DNA from: Suilimivivens sp045586385
Lineage (GTDB): Bacteria; Bacillota; Clostridia; Lachnospirales; Lachnospiraceae
Reading direction: 5' to 3'
Length of the DNA stretch: 29,374 nt
Assembly: GCA_045586385.1 (NCBI GenBank)
Contig: JAZNAE010000045.1
Span: 1-29,374, forward strand
Part shown: in pieces, positions 1 to 8,535 of the stretch
How the letters are laid out: every line of letters begins with the position of its first letter
Position numbering within the stretch: position 1 is the first letter of the stretch
Made by a program: the position numbers and the translations under genes
Notes under the pieces: model-generated
Seen by the model: only the letters and a program-made list of their open reading frames with translations
What the model was told of the DNA's origin: nothing
Databases searched by the model: none

Positions 1-97
1 TGTGCTATAGTACAAAAATGTGCTAGCATGAGTCTCTTTTTACGTTTTTTCATCTAAAAAAATTGAAGAAAGTCATAAATTATTCCTATTGGTTTTA

Positions 98-106
98 TGA
101 TAATAT
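98..106 (+). promoter_or_regulatory. Candidate extended -10 promoter of the sugar importer operon
   Basis: A TG-A-TAATAT element (TG at 98-99, hexamer 101-106) has the form of an extended -10 box and lies about 48 bp before the chvE start codon. No good -35 hexamer is seen 16-18 bp upstream, which is tolerated by extended -10 promoters. Transcription would start near 113, inside the dyad at 112-127. The call rests on pattern only. Confidence 0.4.
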
Positions 107-111
107 GCATT

Positions 112-127
112 TGTAAACAAAATTACA
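112..127. promoter_or_regulatory. Operator-like dyad TGTAA-N6-TTACA upstream of the sugar importer
   Basis: Two perfectly inverted 5-bp arms, TGTAA (112-116) and TTACA (123-127), are separated by six A-rich bases. The dyad overlaps the inferred transcription start and precedes the ribosome binding site (AGGGAGGT, 137-144). It resembles a repressor operator in position and shape. It is not a good match to the CcpA cre consensus, because the central CG and the final CA are missing. The regulator is unknown. Confidence 0.35.
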
Positions 128-154
128 TCAGTATTTAGGGAGGTAAAAACAACA

Positions 155-1216
155 ATGAAAAAGAAATTACTGAGTATTGTTCTTGCAGTTGCTATGGTAG
201 CAACAATGTTAGTTGGTTGTGGCGGCGGTGCTTCCGCATCTAACAAAGTTGGTGTAGCTATGCCTACAAAAGATTTACAGAGATGGAACCAGGACGGTGC
301 TAACATGAAAGCACAGTTAGAAGAAGCTGGCTACGAAGTTGACCTTCAGTATGCAGCTAATGACATCGCAACACAGGTTTCCCAGATTGAAAACATGATC
401 AACTCCGGTTGTAAGTTACTTGTTATCGCTTCTATCGACGGCGATTCCCTCGGAACAGTTCTTGAACTTGCAAAAGAAAAGAACATCCCCGTTATCGCAT
501 ATGACCGTTTGATTATGAACTCTGACGCTGTTTCTTACTATGCTACATTCGATAACTACATGGTAGGTACTCTTCAGGGACAGTACATCAAAGATACTTT
601 AGATCTTGACAATGCAGAAGGCCCTTTCAACATCGAATTAACAACCGGTGACCCTGGTGACAACAACGCTAGATTCTTCTTTGGCGGTGCTATGGATGTT
701 CTTCAGCCCTACATCGACGCTGGTAAGTTAGTTGTTAAGTCCGGTCAGGTTTCTTTCGAAGAAGTTGCTACAGCTAACTGGGCAACAGACGCAGCTCAGT
801 CCAGAATGGATGCTATCGTTGCTGCTAACTATGCTGACGGAACAACATTACATGCTTGTATGTGTTCTAACGACTCCACCGCTCTTGGTGTAGCTAACTC
901 TCTTGAAGCTAACTACACAGGCGAATGGCCTATCATCACAGGTCAGGACTGTGATATCGCAAGCGTTAAGAATATCCTTGCTGGAAAACAGTCTATGTCT
1001 ATCTTCAAAGATACACGTACATTAGCTTCTCAGGTAGTTAAAATGGTTGAAGCTATCATGAAGGGTACAGATGCACCTGTTAACGATACATCTACATACG
1101 ACAACGGAACAGGTATCATTCCTTCTTACCTTTGCGAACCCGTATTTGCTGATATCGATAACTACAAGACACTGTTAATCGAATCCGGATACTATACAGA
1201 AGATCAGTTACAGTAA
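155..1216 (+). CDS. chvE: ChvE-type multiple monosaccharide-binding lipoprotein
   Basis: This is the extracellular sugar-binding subunit of an ABC importer. The 353-residue product has a lysine-rich hydrophobic signal ending in the lipobox L-V-G-C (Cys22), so it should be lipid-anchored to the outer face of the membrane. The mature part is a type I periplasmic-binding fold, with the ChvE-like opening GVAMPTKDLQRW near residue 33 and an AYDRL segment near residue 115. In characterised systems ChvE binds several aldoses (glucose, galactose, arabinose, xylose); the exact ligand here cannot be read from sequence. The ATPase and permease follow directly. The start is supported by AGGGAGGT about 10 bp upstream. 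The gene prefers a narrow codon set (GCT, AAC, GGT), unlike its neighbours, consistent with very high expression. Confidence 0.93.
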   Translation: MKKKLLSIVLAVAMVATMLVGCGGGASASNKVGVAMPTKDLQRWNQDGANMKAQLEEAGYEVDLQYAANDIATQVSQIENMINSGCKLLVIASIDGDSLGTVLELAKEKNIPVIAYDRLIMNSDAVSYYATFDNYMVGTLQGQYIKDTLDLDNAEGPFNIELTTGDPGDNNARFFFGGAMDVLQPYIDAGKLVVKSGQVSFEEVATANWATDAAQSRMDAIVAANYADGTTLHACMCSNDSTALGVANSLEANYTGEWPIITGQDCDIASVKNILAGKQSMSIFKDTRTLASQVVKMVEAIMKGTDAPVNDTSTYDNGTGIIPSYLCEPVFADIDNYKTLLIESGYYTEDQLQ

Positions 1217-1237
1217 GTAAAAATTATGAAATAAAAA

Positions 1238-1272
1238 GATATGCAGGCGGGGCAAAACCCGCCTGCTATATC
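1238..1272 (+). other. Intercistronic RNA hairpin between chvE and mmsA
   Basis: A 9-bp GC-rich stem (1243-1251 with 1258-1266, loop GCAAAA) is extended by five more pairs (1238-1242 with 1268-1272) after a single bulged T at 1267. No T-run follows, so it is unlikely to be a full terminator. It sits just 6 bp before the Shine-Dalgarno of the ATPase gene. Hairpins in this place commonly protect the 3' end of the binding-protein message and keep it in excess over the membrane subunits. Confidence 0.75.
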
Positions 1273-1291
1273 GTGATAGGGAGGGATACAC

Positions 1292-2836
1292 TTGGCGAAG
1301 ATATTACTTGAAATGAAAAATATAACCAAAACATTCCCCGGCGTTAAGGCACTTGACGATGTAAACTTTCAGGTAGAAGAAGGAGAAATCCATGCACTTG
1401 TTGGTGAAAACGGTGCCGGCAAATCCACATTGATGAATGTTCTGAGCGGAATATATCCGTATGGTACATATGAAGGAGACATTGTTTACGATGGTGAAAT
1501 CTGTCAGTTTAATACCATTAAAGACAGTGAAGGAAAGGGTATCGTTATTATTCATCAGGAATTAGCATTAATTCCTTATATGACGATTGGTGAAAATATG
1601 TTCCTCGGTAATGAAAGAGGAAGTAAGTACAAAATTAATTGGAATGAAACCAATAACCTTGCAGCAGAGTATTTAAAGACCGTAGGTCTAAAAGAGTCGC
1701 CGCAGGTTTTGATTAAAGATATAGGTGTAGGTAAGCAGCAGCTTGTTGAGATTGCAAAAGCACTTGCGAAAAATGCCAAGCTTCTTATTTTGGATGAACC
1801 TACAGCATCCTTAAATGAAGATGATTCCAAAGCACTTTTGGAGTTGCTTCTTAAGTTTAAGAAAGACGGATTAACTTCCATTATTATTTCGCATAAGCTG
1901 AATGAAATTTCTTATGTAGCAGATAAGATTACGGTTATCCGAGATGGTGCAACCATTGAAACACTGAATAAAGAAACTGATGATATTTCCGAAGGCCGCA
2001 TCATTAAGGGTATGGTTGGCAGAGAGTTGTCCGACCGTTTCCCGAAACGTGATAAGAAATGCATCACGGATGAGGTAATGATGGAGGTGAAGAACTGGAG
2101 CGTATATCATCCGATTTACATGGAAAGAAAGGTAGTTGACAATGTCAGTATCCATGTAAAGAAAGGAGAAGTGCTTGGTATCTCCGGTTTGATGGGAGCA
2201 GGAAGAACAGAACTTGCAATGAGCCTATTTGGTAAAAGTTATGGTCATAATATCAGTGGTCAGTTGATTATTAATGGAAAAGAAGTACAGTTAGAGACCG
2301 TTCAGGCTGCGATTAAACATAAATTGGCATATGTTACTGAGGACAGAAAAGGAAATGGTCTTATTCTCGGTAATCCCATAAAGATTAATACAACACTGGC
2401 TAATCTGGATGCTATCAGTAAAAATTCTATTATCGATAAAGACAAAGAGTATGCGGTGGCAGTAGAGTATAAAGATATGTTGAAAACTAAGTGTCCTACT
2501 GTAGAACAAAATGTAGGAAACTTAAGCGGTGGAAATCAGCAGAAAGTGCTTCTTGCAAAGTGGATGTTTGCAGAGCCGGACATCTTGATTTTGGATGAAC
2601 CCACAAGAGGTATTGACGTGGGTGCAAAATACGAAATCTACTGTATTATTAATCAGCTGGTAGCAGAAGGAAAATCCGTGATTATGATTTCTTCCGAATT
2701 ACCTGAAATCCTTGGCATGTGTGATAGAATTTATGTCATGAATGAAGGAAAGATGGTGGGAGAACTTTCGGGAGAAGAAGCTACCCAGGAAATTATCATG
2801 TCACATATTTTAAAAGCTGATAGTAAAGGAGAATAG
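1292..2836 (+). CDS. mmsA: Monosaccharide ABC importer, double ATP-binding subunit (MmsA/GguA)
   Basis: This cytoplasmic ATPase powers the sugar importer. The 514-residue protein holds two ABC domains in tandem, as in the RbsA/MglA/XylG/AraG class. Domain 1 has Walker A GENGAGKST (38-46), a Walker B with LILDEPTASL (Glu169) and H-loop His201, but an altered signature near residue 145 (IGVGKQQ). Domain 2 has a divergent Walker A, GLMGAGRTE (299-307), with intact LSGGN (411-415) and DEPTRGID (Glu436). This asymmetry is normal for the class. Translation starts at TTG, supported by the GGGAGG-type site 6-7 bp upstream. The gene lies between the binding protein and the permease, 2 bp before the latter. 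Confidence 0.95.
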   Translation: MAKILLEMKNITKTFPGVKALDDVNFQVEEGEIHALVGENGAGKSTLMNVLSGIYPYGTYEGDIVYDGEICQFNTIKDSEGKGIVIIHQELALIPYMTIGENMFLGNERGSKYKINWNETNNLAAEYLKTVGLKESPQVLIKDIGVGKQQLVEIAKALAKNAKLLILDEPTASLNEDDSKALLELLLKFKKDGLTSIIISHKLNEISYVADKITVIRDGATIETLNKETDDISEGRIIKGMVGRELSDRFPKRDKKCITDEVMMEVKNWSVYHPIYMERKVVDNVSIHVKKGEVLGISGLMGAGRTELAMSLFGKSYGHNISGQLIINGKEVQLETVQAAIKHKLAYVTEDRKGNGLILGNPIKINTTLANLDAISKNSIIDKDKEYAVAVEYKDMLKTKCPTVEQNVGNLSGGNQQKVLLAKWMFAEPDILILDEPTRGIDVGAKYEIYCIINQLVAEGKSVIMISSELPEILGMCDRIYVMNEGKMVGELSGEEATQEIIMSHILKADSKGE

Positions 2837-2838
2837 GT

Positions 2839-4032
2839 ATGAATAAAGCAAAAACCTTAGAGTTTATTAAAAAGTATGCCATGATTATTGTGTTGATTGT
2901 GGTTACGGCATTTTTTGCATGGAAGACACAAGGAGCGCTTTTGTCGCCCATGAGTATCAGCCTTATGATTAGCCAAAACGCATATGTGTTTATTCTTGCA
3001 ACAGGTATGTTGCTCTGTATTTTAACAGGTGGAAATATTGATCTTTCCGTAGGATCGGTAGTATGTTTCGTAGGTGCAGTCGGTGCATATATCATGGTAA
3101 ACATGAAGGTAAATATGTGGGCAGGAATTTTGATAATGCTTTTACTTGGTACACTGATTGGTTCCTTTCAAGGTGTTTGGATTGCATACGTGAGAATTCC
3201 TCCTTTCATTGTGACATTAGCAGGCATGCTAGCATTTAGAGGCTTAAGTAACCTAATACTTGATGGAAAGACATTGGTTATTAAGGATGATTGTCCTGCC
3301 TTTGTAGATTTGTTTGGTGGTGGTGCAACTGGGTTTGTTCCGGATTTCTTTGGGAATACATCCATAAACGTAACATGCGTTCTTGCAGGAGTGATAGCTG
3401 CCGGAATTTATGTTTTTATACAATTCAAGGGCAGAGCAACAAAAATAAAAAAAGGATATGAAGTAGAAAAATTCAGTGGAATGATGATAAGGTCTGTAAT
3501 AATTACGGTTTTAATTCTCGCCTTATCCATCAGTCTTGCTATGCATAAAGGTATTCCCAGCAATCTGATTCTGATAGTTGTAGTTATACTTTTTTACGGA
3601 TATATTACATCCAACACAACAATAGGACGTTACTTCTATGCAGTGGGTGGTAATGAAAAAGCGACTAAACTTTCCGGTATCAATACAAACAGAGTCTATT
3701 TCCTTGCTTATGCCAACATGGGATTGTTATCAGCCCTTGCAGCAATGGTTATGCTTGCACGATTAGGAGGTGCACAGCCTAGTACAGGAGATGGATTTGA
3801 AATGGATGCCATCGGTTCCTGCTTCATTGGTGGAGCTTCCGCATATGGCGGTATCGGTACAGTTCCCGGCGTTATCATAGGTGCGATATTAATGGGTATT
3901 ATTAACATGGGTATGATTATGGTAGGCGTAGAACAAGACTGGAAGAACGTAGTTAAGGGCCTTGTTCTTTTAGCAGCAGTTATCTTTGACGTAGTATCCA
4001 AACGTGGCGGAAAATTAATGGCTAAAAATTAA
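2839..4032 (+). CDS. mmsB: Monosaccharide ABC importer permease (MmsB/GguB)
   Basis: This integral membrane permease forms the translocation path for the sugar captured by the upstream lipoprotein. The 397-residue protein is very hydrophobic, with roughly ten predicted membrane segments. It carries BPD_transp_2 family landmarks: GGNIDLSVGSV near residue 65, VTLAGMLAFRG near 125, AVGGNEKATKLSGI near 268 and GGASAYGGIGTVPG near 330. A more polar loop (about 195-215) separates the two halves, which is typical of the GguB/MmsB subgroup and explains its greater length compared with RbsC. The start codon lies 2 bp after the ATPase stop, and the end of that gene (AAAGGAG) supplies the ribosome binding site. 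A strong terminator follows. Confidence 0.94.
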   Translation: MNKAKTLEFIKKYAMIIVLIVVTAFFAWKTQGALLSPMSISLMISQNAYVFILATGMLLCILTGGNIDLSVGSVVCFVGAVGAYIMVNMKVNMWAGILIMLLLGTLIGSFQGVWIAYVRIPPFIVTLAGMLAFRGLSNLILDGKTLVIKDDCPAFVDLFGGGATGFVPDFFGNTSINVTCVLAGVIAAGIYVFIQFKGRATKIKKGYEVEKFSGMMIRSVIITVLILALSISLAMHKGIPSNLILIVVVILFYGYITSNTTIGRYFYAVGGNEKATKLSGINTNRVYFLAYANMGLLSALAAMVMLARLGGAQPSTGDGFEMDAIGSCFIGGASAYGGIGTVPGVIIGAILMGIINMGMIMVGVEQDWKNVVKGLVLLAAVIFDVVSKRGGKLMAKN

Positions 4033-4053
4033 TTTTGCAATATTATGTTAAGG

Positions 4054-4085
4054 AAGAGGATCCGGATTTTCCGGGTCCTCTTTTT
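4054..4085 (+). terminator. Rho-independent terminator of the sugar importer operon
   Basis: A 10-bp stem (4056-4065 with 4071-4080, one G-T pair) with a 5-base loop is followed by TTTTT at 4081-4085. It lies 22 bp after the permease stop codon and closes the importer operon. Confidence 0.92.
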
Positions 4086-4182
4086 GACAACACAGATTTA
4101 TACAATTTTAAGGTGCATATTTCATAGAAATGTAGTATAGTTAAATAGATTTATGGGTATTTTGACAAAAGGAGGAAGGGCT

Positions 4183-5070
4183 ATGGCATTCGTTATTATT
4201 ACGGATTCAGCATCTGATGTATCGGAAAGTTTAATGAAAGAATATGATTTACATGTAATTCCTACGCCGGTCACTATTGACGGGATGGATTACTTTGACG
4301 GAAAGACTATTTTCCCGGATCAGTTTTATGCCCTCCAGGCAGAGAAAAGCCATGAGATAAAAACCTATCATATTAATCAGTTTATGTTTTATGAAAATTT
4401 TCTTCCTTACGCTGAGCGTGGAGATGAAGTTTTATATATTTGTTTTTCCACAGGAATTGCAGGTACATTTAATGCAGCAACTTTGGCATATGAACAGGTG
4501 CTGGAGGAATACCCCGATTTTAAAATGACGATACTTGACACAAAGTGTGCATCTGTGGGATACGGACTTGTTGTTGCAAAACTTCTTAAGATGCAAAAGG
4601 CGGGTGCTTCAAAAGAACTGCTGCTTGAGGCAGCGCAGTATTTTTGCGAGCATATGGAGCATGCGGTTACGGTTGTGGAACTCGACTATTTATTTAAAGG
4701 CGGAAGACTCAGCAAGACTTCTTTCCTTGCGGGAACTGTTTTAGATATTAAACCTATTATTATTGTAGATGAAAACGGTTCACTAAAGGCTGTAGAAAAA
4801 GTGCGCGGATGGAAGAAGGCACAAAAAAGAATTCTTGATATGGTAGGAGAGAAGGGGAAGAATCTAAGCGAGCAGATGGTAGGAATCTGTTACGGAACCG
4901 ATAGGGAAGCTTATGATTATATAAAAGAGCAGTTGACAGAGCGTTACGGAATTACAAAATTCGTGGAAGAGAGAGTCGGCTGTGCAATCGGAGCGCATAC
5001 CGGCCCCGGTGTTTTAGGAATTACATTCTTAAATGAAACGGATGAAAAATACGAGAAGTATCTGAATTAG
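4183..5070 (+). CDS. DegV family fatty-acid-binding protein
   Basis: DegV/FakB proteins bind a fatty acid in a buried pocket; characterised FakB members present it to the kinase FakA for phosphorylation and entry into phospholipid synthesis. The 295-residue product opens with the family landmark IITDSASDV and has a ligand-contact segment FSTGIAGTFNAA near residue 100, an LFKGGRLSK segment near 180 and GAHTGPGVLG close to the C-terminus. It is cytoplasmic, with no signal or membrane segment. An in-frame ATG at 4153 exists, but AAAGGAGG at 4168-4175 places the start at 4183. It heads a five-gene run, 10 bp before the SufC-like gene. Whether it pairs with a FakA kinase cannot be seen here. Confidence 0.9.
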   Translation: MAFVIITDSASDVSESLMKEYDLHVIPTPVTIDGMDYFDGKTIFPDQFYALQAEKSHEIKTYHINQFMFYENFLPYAERGDEVLYICFSTGIAGTFNAATLAYEQVLEEYPDFKMTILDTKCASVGYGLVVAKLLKMQKAGASKELLLEAAQYFCEHMEHAVTVVELDYLFKGGRLSKTSFLAGTVLDIKPIIIVDENGSLKAVEKVRGWKKAQKRILDMVGEKGKNLSEQMVGICYGTDREAYDYIKEQLTERYGITKFVEERVGCAIGAHTGPGVLGITFLNETDEKYEKYLN

Positions 5071-5080
5071 GAGAAAAAGT

Positions 5081-5809
5081 ATGCTTGAAGTAAGGAACCT
5101 GGTTTTCCGCCCCATAGATAACGGCGTAGAAAAAAGTATTATAGACGATATCAGTTTTACGGTGGCAGACGGTGAAATGATTGTAATCACCGGTCCAAAC
5201 GGTGGAGGGAAGTCTACCATGGCAAAACTCCTTATGGGAATTGAAAAGCCGGACAGTGGGCAGATTTTGTTGGATGGGGTCGATATCACAAAACTTACGA
5301 TTGCAGAACGTGCCAACACAGGGATTGGCTTTGCTTTTCAGCAACCACCGCGTTTTAAGGGAATGACGGTAGAGAGACTGTTGTCTTTGGCGGCAGGATG
5401 TGAACTTCCCGAAAAGAGATGTTGTGATTTGTTAAGCAATGTAGGCCTTTGTGCCAGAGAATACTTAAAAAGAGAAGTAGATAACACCTTATCCGGAGGA
5501 GAGATGAAGCGTTTGGAAATTGCCTCTGTCCTCGCAAAACAGCATAAATTATTTATTTTTGACGAGCCGGAAGCAGGTATTGATTTGTGGAGTTTTTCTA
5601 TGTTGGTGAAACAGTTTGAACAGCTGCACAGTAATCATAAAGAAAGCCTGATTTTGATTTCTCATCAGGAGAGAATTATTCAGATGGCAGATCGTATTAT
5701 GGTGATTAAAGACGGAAAGATTGCCAAAATGGGAGAAAAAGAGCAGGTCTTTCCGGGACTTATGTGCCATGACGGCGGTTGTCATTGTCAAGGGCAGCCT
5801 TGTTTATAA
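5081..5809 (+). CDS. sufC: SufC-type Fe-S cluster assembly ATPase with Cys-rich tail
   Basis: This soluble ABC ATPase is expected to drive conformational change in a SufB/SufD scaffold during Fe-S cluster assembly. The 242-residue protein has Walker A GPNGGGKS (38-45), Gln at 87-88 for the Q-loop, signature LSGGE (137-141), Walker B FDEPEAGID (Glu162) and H-loop His195. The LSGGE and DEPEAGID forms are characteristic of SufC rather than of transport ATPases. The C-terminus carries a short cysteine/histidine cluster (Cys229, Cys234, Cys236, Cys241), not part of the canonical SufC core, which could bind metal. It is followed after 3 bp by the scaffold gene. No sufS, sufU or second scaffold gene is in the window, so this looks like a two-component minimal SUF-like pair. 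Confidence 0.85.
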   Translation: MLEVRNLVFRPIDNGVEKSIIDDISFTVADGEMIVITGPNGGGKSTMAKLLMGIEKPDSGQILLDGVDITKLTIAERANTGIGFAFQQPPRFKGMTVERLLSLAAGCELPEKRCCDLLSNVGLCAREYLKREVDNTLSGGEMKRLEIASVLAKQHKLFIFDEPEAGIDLWSFSMLVKQFEQLHSNHKESLILISHQERIIQMADRIMVIKDGKIAKMGEKEQVFPGLMCHDGGCHCQGQPCL

Positions 5810-5812
5810 TTT

Positions 5813-6760
5813 ATGGAAGAAAGGGAAATAAAAGTGGCAGAAATCGATCAGGTAACACAATCCATTTTAGATAAAATAGACGATGCCGGATTTGAAAAAG
5901 AAGGCGCATATAATTTAAGATATAACGGATATTCCCTGTGTCACGGAAATACCAAAAATATTACCATCAAAAGAAAAGAAGACGGAAAAGGTATGGAAGT
6001 GCATATCAGCGGGGATACAAAGGGTGAACAGGTACATATTCCCGTGGTAGTGGCAGCATCCGGTATTACAGATGAAGTGTATAATGACTTTTATATTGAG
6101 GACGGTGCCGATGTAACCATTGTGGCAGGCTGCGGTATTCACAACAGCGGATGTAATGATTCCAGACATGACGGTATTCACACGTTTCATGTAGGCAAGG
6201 GGGCCAATGTAAGATATGAAGAGAAGCATTACGGGGAGGGAGAAGGAACCGGTGCCAGAATTTTAAATCCCAAAACGAAAATTATTTTGGCGCAGGAAGC
6301 CGTATTTACCTTGGATTCTGTGCAAATAGAAGGAGTGGACTCCACGAAAAGGGAAACGGAAGTTATTTTAGGCGCAGGCAGTAAGCTTTTTGTGATGGAA
6401 AAGCTTATGACCCATGATAATCAGGTGGCAATATCGGATATGGAAGTACGTATGGAAGGGGAAGAATCGTCTGCACAGATTATTTCCAGATCGGTTGCAA
6501 AAGGAAAATCCGTGCAAAAGTTTCATCCTAAGGCCATCGGTTGTGCTCCATGTCATGCACATATCCAGTGTGATTCCATTATTATGGACAATGCGCAGGT
6601 CTGCTCTATTCCGGAAATTGATGCAAAGCATATTGATGCGGCGATTATTCACGAAGCGGCAATCGGAAGAATCAATAATGAACAGATGATTAAACTGAAC
6701 ACATTTGGGCTTGATGATGAAGCGGCGGAAGCGGTGATTATTGAAAACTTCCTGAATTAA
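5813..6760 (+). CDS. SufB/SufD family Fe-S scaffold, short form
   Basis: This is the partner of the SufC-type ATPase just upstream. The 315-residue protein is clearly shorter than classical SufB or SufD (over 400 residues) and appears to be mainly the right-handed beta-helix core plus the C-terminal helical domain. Two SufB-like features are visible: Cys253 in the segment HIQCDSIIMDN, in the position of the SufB cluster-assembly cysteine, and His280-Glu281 in HEAAIGRINNEQ, matching the SufB HEA motif. Additional cysteines (107, 114, 244, 247, 264) may also contact metal. A GTG at 5834 with AGAAAGGGA upstream is a plausible alternative start; ATG 5813 has a weak ribosome binding site. A single scaffold could act as a homodimer, as proposed for SmsB-type proteins (inference). 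Confidence 0.85.
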   Translation: MEEREIKVAEIDQVTQSILDKIDDAGFEKEGAYNLRYNGYSLCHGNTKNITIKRKEDGKGMEVHISGDTKGEQVHIPVVVAASGITDEVYNDFYIEDGADVTIVAGCGIHNSGCNDSRHDGIHTFHVGKGANVRYEEKHYGEGEGTGARILNPKTKIILAQEAVFTLDSVQIEGVDSTKRETEVILGAGSKLFVMEKLMTHDNQVAISDMEVRMEGEESSAQIISRSVAKGKSVQKFHPKAIGCAPCHAHIQCDSIIMDNAQVCSIPEIDAKHIDAAIIHEAAIGRINNEQMIKLNTFGLDDEAAEAVIIENFLN

Positions 6761-6773
6761 AGGTTGAACATTT

Positions 6774-8519
6774 ATGAAAAAGTTATTGGTTTATTTGAAA
6801 GATTATAAAAAAGAAACTGTACTGGGGCCTCTGTTTAAATTACTGGAGGCTTCTTTTGAACTTATAGTACCTCTTGTAGTAGCGTCCATGATTGATATAG
6901 GAATCGCGAATGAGGATAAGGGGTATATTTTAAATATGTGTCTGATATTGGCACTCCTTGGTTTCATTGGTTTGGTGTGTGCAGTGACGGCACAGTTTTT
7001 TGCTGCGAAAGCAGCGGTAGGGTTTGCTGCGAAACTTAGGTACGGTTTGTTTGCACATATTCAGGCACTTTCCTTTTCTAAGATGGATAGGGAAGGAACA
7101 TCTACGTTGATTACCAGACTTACCAGTGATATTAATCAAGTACAGAACGGAGTCAATTTGGTGCTCCGATTATTTTTGCGTTCGCCCTTTATTGTATTTG
7201 GTGCAATGGTAATGGCATTTACCGTAGATGTGAAAGCGGCACTCATTTTTGTAGTAGTGATTCCGCTTTTATCCGTTGTGGTATTCGGTATTATGCTCAT
7301 TAGTATCCCTTTGTTTAAAAAGGTACAGGAAAACCTGGATAAAGTGCTTGGAATTACAAGAGAAAATCTTACCGGCGTAAGGGTGATCCGTGCATTCGGA
7401 CAGGAGCCGGGAGAAATTAGTAAGTTTGATAAGCAAACGGATGAGTTAAAAAAGATACAGGAATTTTCAGGAAAAATTTCTGCACTTATGAATCCTCTTA
7501 CCTATGTTATCGTAAACGGTGGATTAATGGCACTTATTTATGTCGGTGCTGTCCGGGTGGAAGCAGGAGTGCTCAGGCAAGGACAGGTGGTTGCTCTTGT
7601 CAATTATATGTCCCAGATATTGGTCGAACTTGTAAAGTTGGCGAATCTGATTATTACCGTCACCAAAGCGGTGGCCTGCGGAAACCGTATACAGAGTATT
7701 TTGGAAATACAAGCAGGCATGGAACAAAAAGAGCCGGCAAATACAGGAGAAATGGTTGATGCCGAAGAAAATGACGAATTAGGTGGCACAGTGGAGTTTG
7801 AACATGTGAGTCTGCGATACCATGAAGGCGGTGAAGAGGCGCTTACGGATATTCATTTTGCCGTAAAGAGGGGAGAAACAATTGGTATCATCGGAGGTAC
7901 CGGCTGCGGAAAATCTTCACTGGTAAATCTCATTCCCCGCTTTTATGATGTGACAGCCGGATGTGTGAAAGTAGACGGCAAGGATGTGAAGGATTATGAT
8001 CTTACAAAACTCCGTGATAAAATCGGTGTGGTAATGCAAAAAGCAGTTTTATTTAAAGGCACTATTAGGGAAAATCTGCTCTGGGGAAATGAAAATGCTA
8101 CAGATGAAGAACTTTGGGAAGCCCTTTCTATTGCACAGGCGAAAGAGTTTGTGGTAAAGAAAGAGAAAATGCTTGATGAGATGATAACCCAGGAAGGACG
8201 TAATCTTTCGGGTGGACAGAAACAGAGATTATCGATTGCAAGAGCATTGGTTAAAAAACCGGAAATTTTAATCTTGGATGACAGTGCATCTGCATTAGAT
8301 TATGCAACAGATGTAGCGCTTCGGAAGGCGCTGAAAGAAATGTCGGGAGAGACAACCGTATTTATTGTAGCACAAAGGGCTTCATCTCTTATGCATGCAG
8401 ATAAAATTATTGTTCTCGACGATGGAAAAGTGGAAGCGGTAGGAACACATGAAGAACTTTTAAAAGATTGTGAAGTATATCAGGAAATATATTACAGTCA
8501 GTTTGGTAACGGGAAATAA
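6774..8519 (+). CDS. ABC exporter half-transporter, degenerate-site subunit
   Basis: This is one half of a probable heterodimeric ABC exporter. The 581-residue protein has an N-terminal six-helix membrane domain (about 15-310) and a C-terminal ATPase domain with Walker A GGTGCGKS (374-381) and signature LSGGQ (478-482). The catalytic glutamate after Walker B is replaced by aspartate (LILDDSAS, Asp503), and the H-loop histidine by glutamine (VAQRASS, Gln534). Both changes define the non-hydrolytic site of heterodimeric exporters such as TM287/288 and BmrCD. The partner follows after 16 bp. The substrate is unknown: drugs, peptides or lipids are all possible. It begins 13 bp after the Fe-S scaffold gene, so co-transcription is likely. 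Confidence 0.9.
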   Translation: MKKLLVYLKDYKKETVLGPLFKLLEASFELIVPLVVASMIDIGIANEDKGYILNMCLILALLGFIGLVCAVTAQFFAAKAAVGFAAKLRYGLFAHIQALSFSKMDREGTSTLITRLTSDINQVQNGVNLVLRLFLRSPFIVFGAMVMAFTVDVKAALIFVVVIPLLSVVVFGIMLISIPLFKKVQENLDKVLGITRENLTGVRVIRAFGQEPGEISKFDKQTDELKKIQEFSGKISALMNPLTYVIVNGGLMALIYVGAVRVEAGVLRQGQVVALVNYMSQILVELVKLANLIITVTKAVACGNRIQSILEIQAGMEQKEPANTGEMVDAEENDELGGTVEFEHVSLRYHEGGEEALTDIHFAVKRGETIGIIGGTGCGKSSLVNLIPRFYDVTAGCVKVDGKDVKDYDLTKLRDKIGVVMQKAVLFKGTIRENLLWGNENATDEELWEALSIAQAKEFVVKKEKMLDEMITQEGRNLSGGQKQRLSIARALVKKPEILILDDSASALDYATDVALRKALKEMSGETTVFIVAQRASSLMHADKIIVLDDGKVEAVGTHEELLKDCEVYQEIYYSQFGNGK

Positions 8520-8535
8520 AGTTTGAGGTAGGACA

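Noticed and set aside
1..30. TGTGCTA repeated at 1-7 and 19-25 at the window start
   Set aside because: Too short, and the left context is outside the window, so neither a regulatory site nor a terminator can be supported.
4084..4106. TTGACA at 4084-4089 with TACAAT at 4101-4106 as a promoter for the DegV operon
   Set aside because: The spacer is only 11 bp, and TTGACA overlaps the T-run of the preceding terminator. A -10-like TATAGT at 4136-4141 lacks a matching -35, so I list no promoter here.
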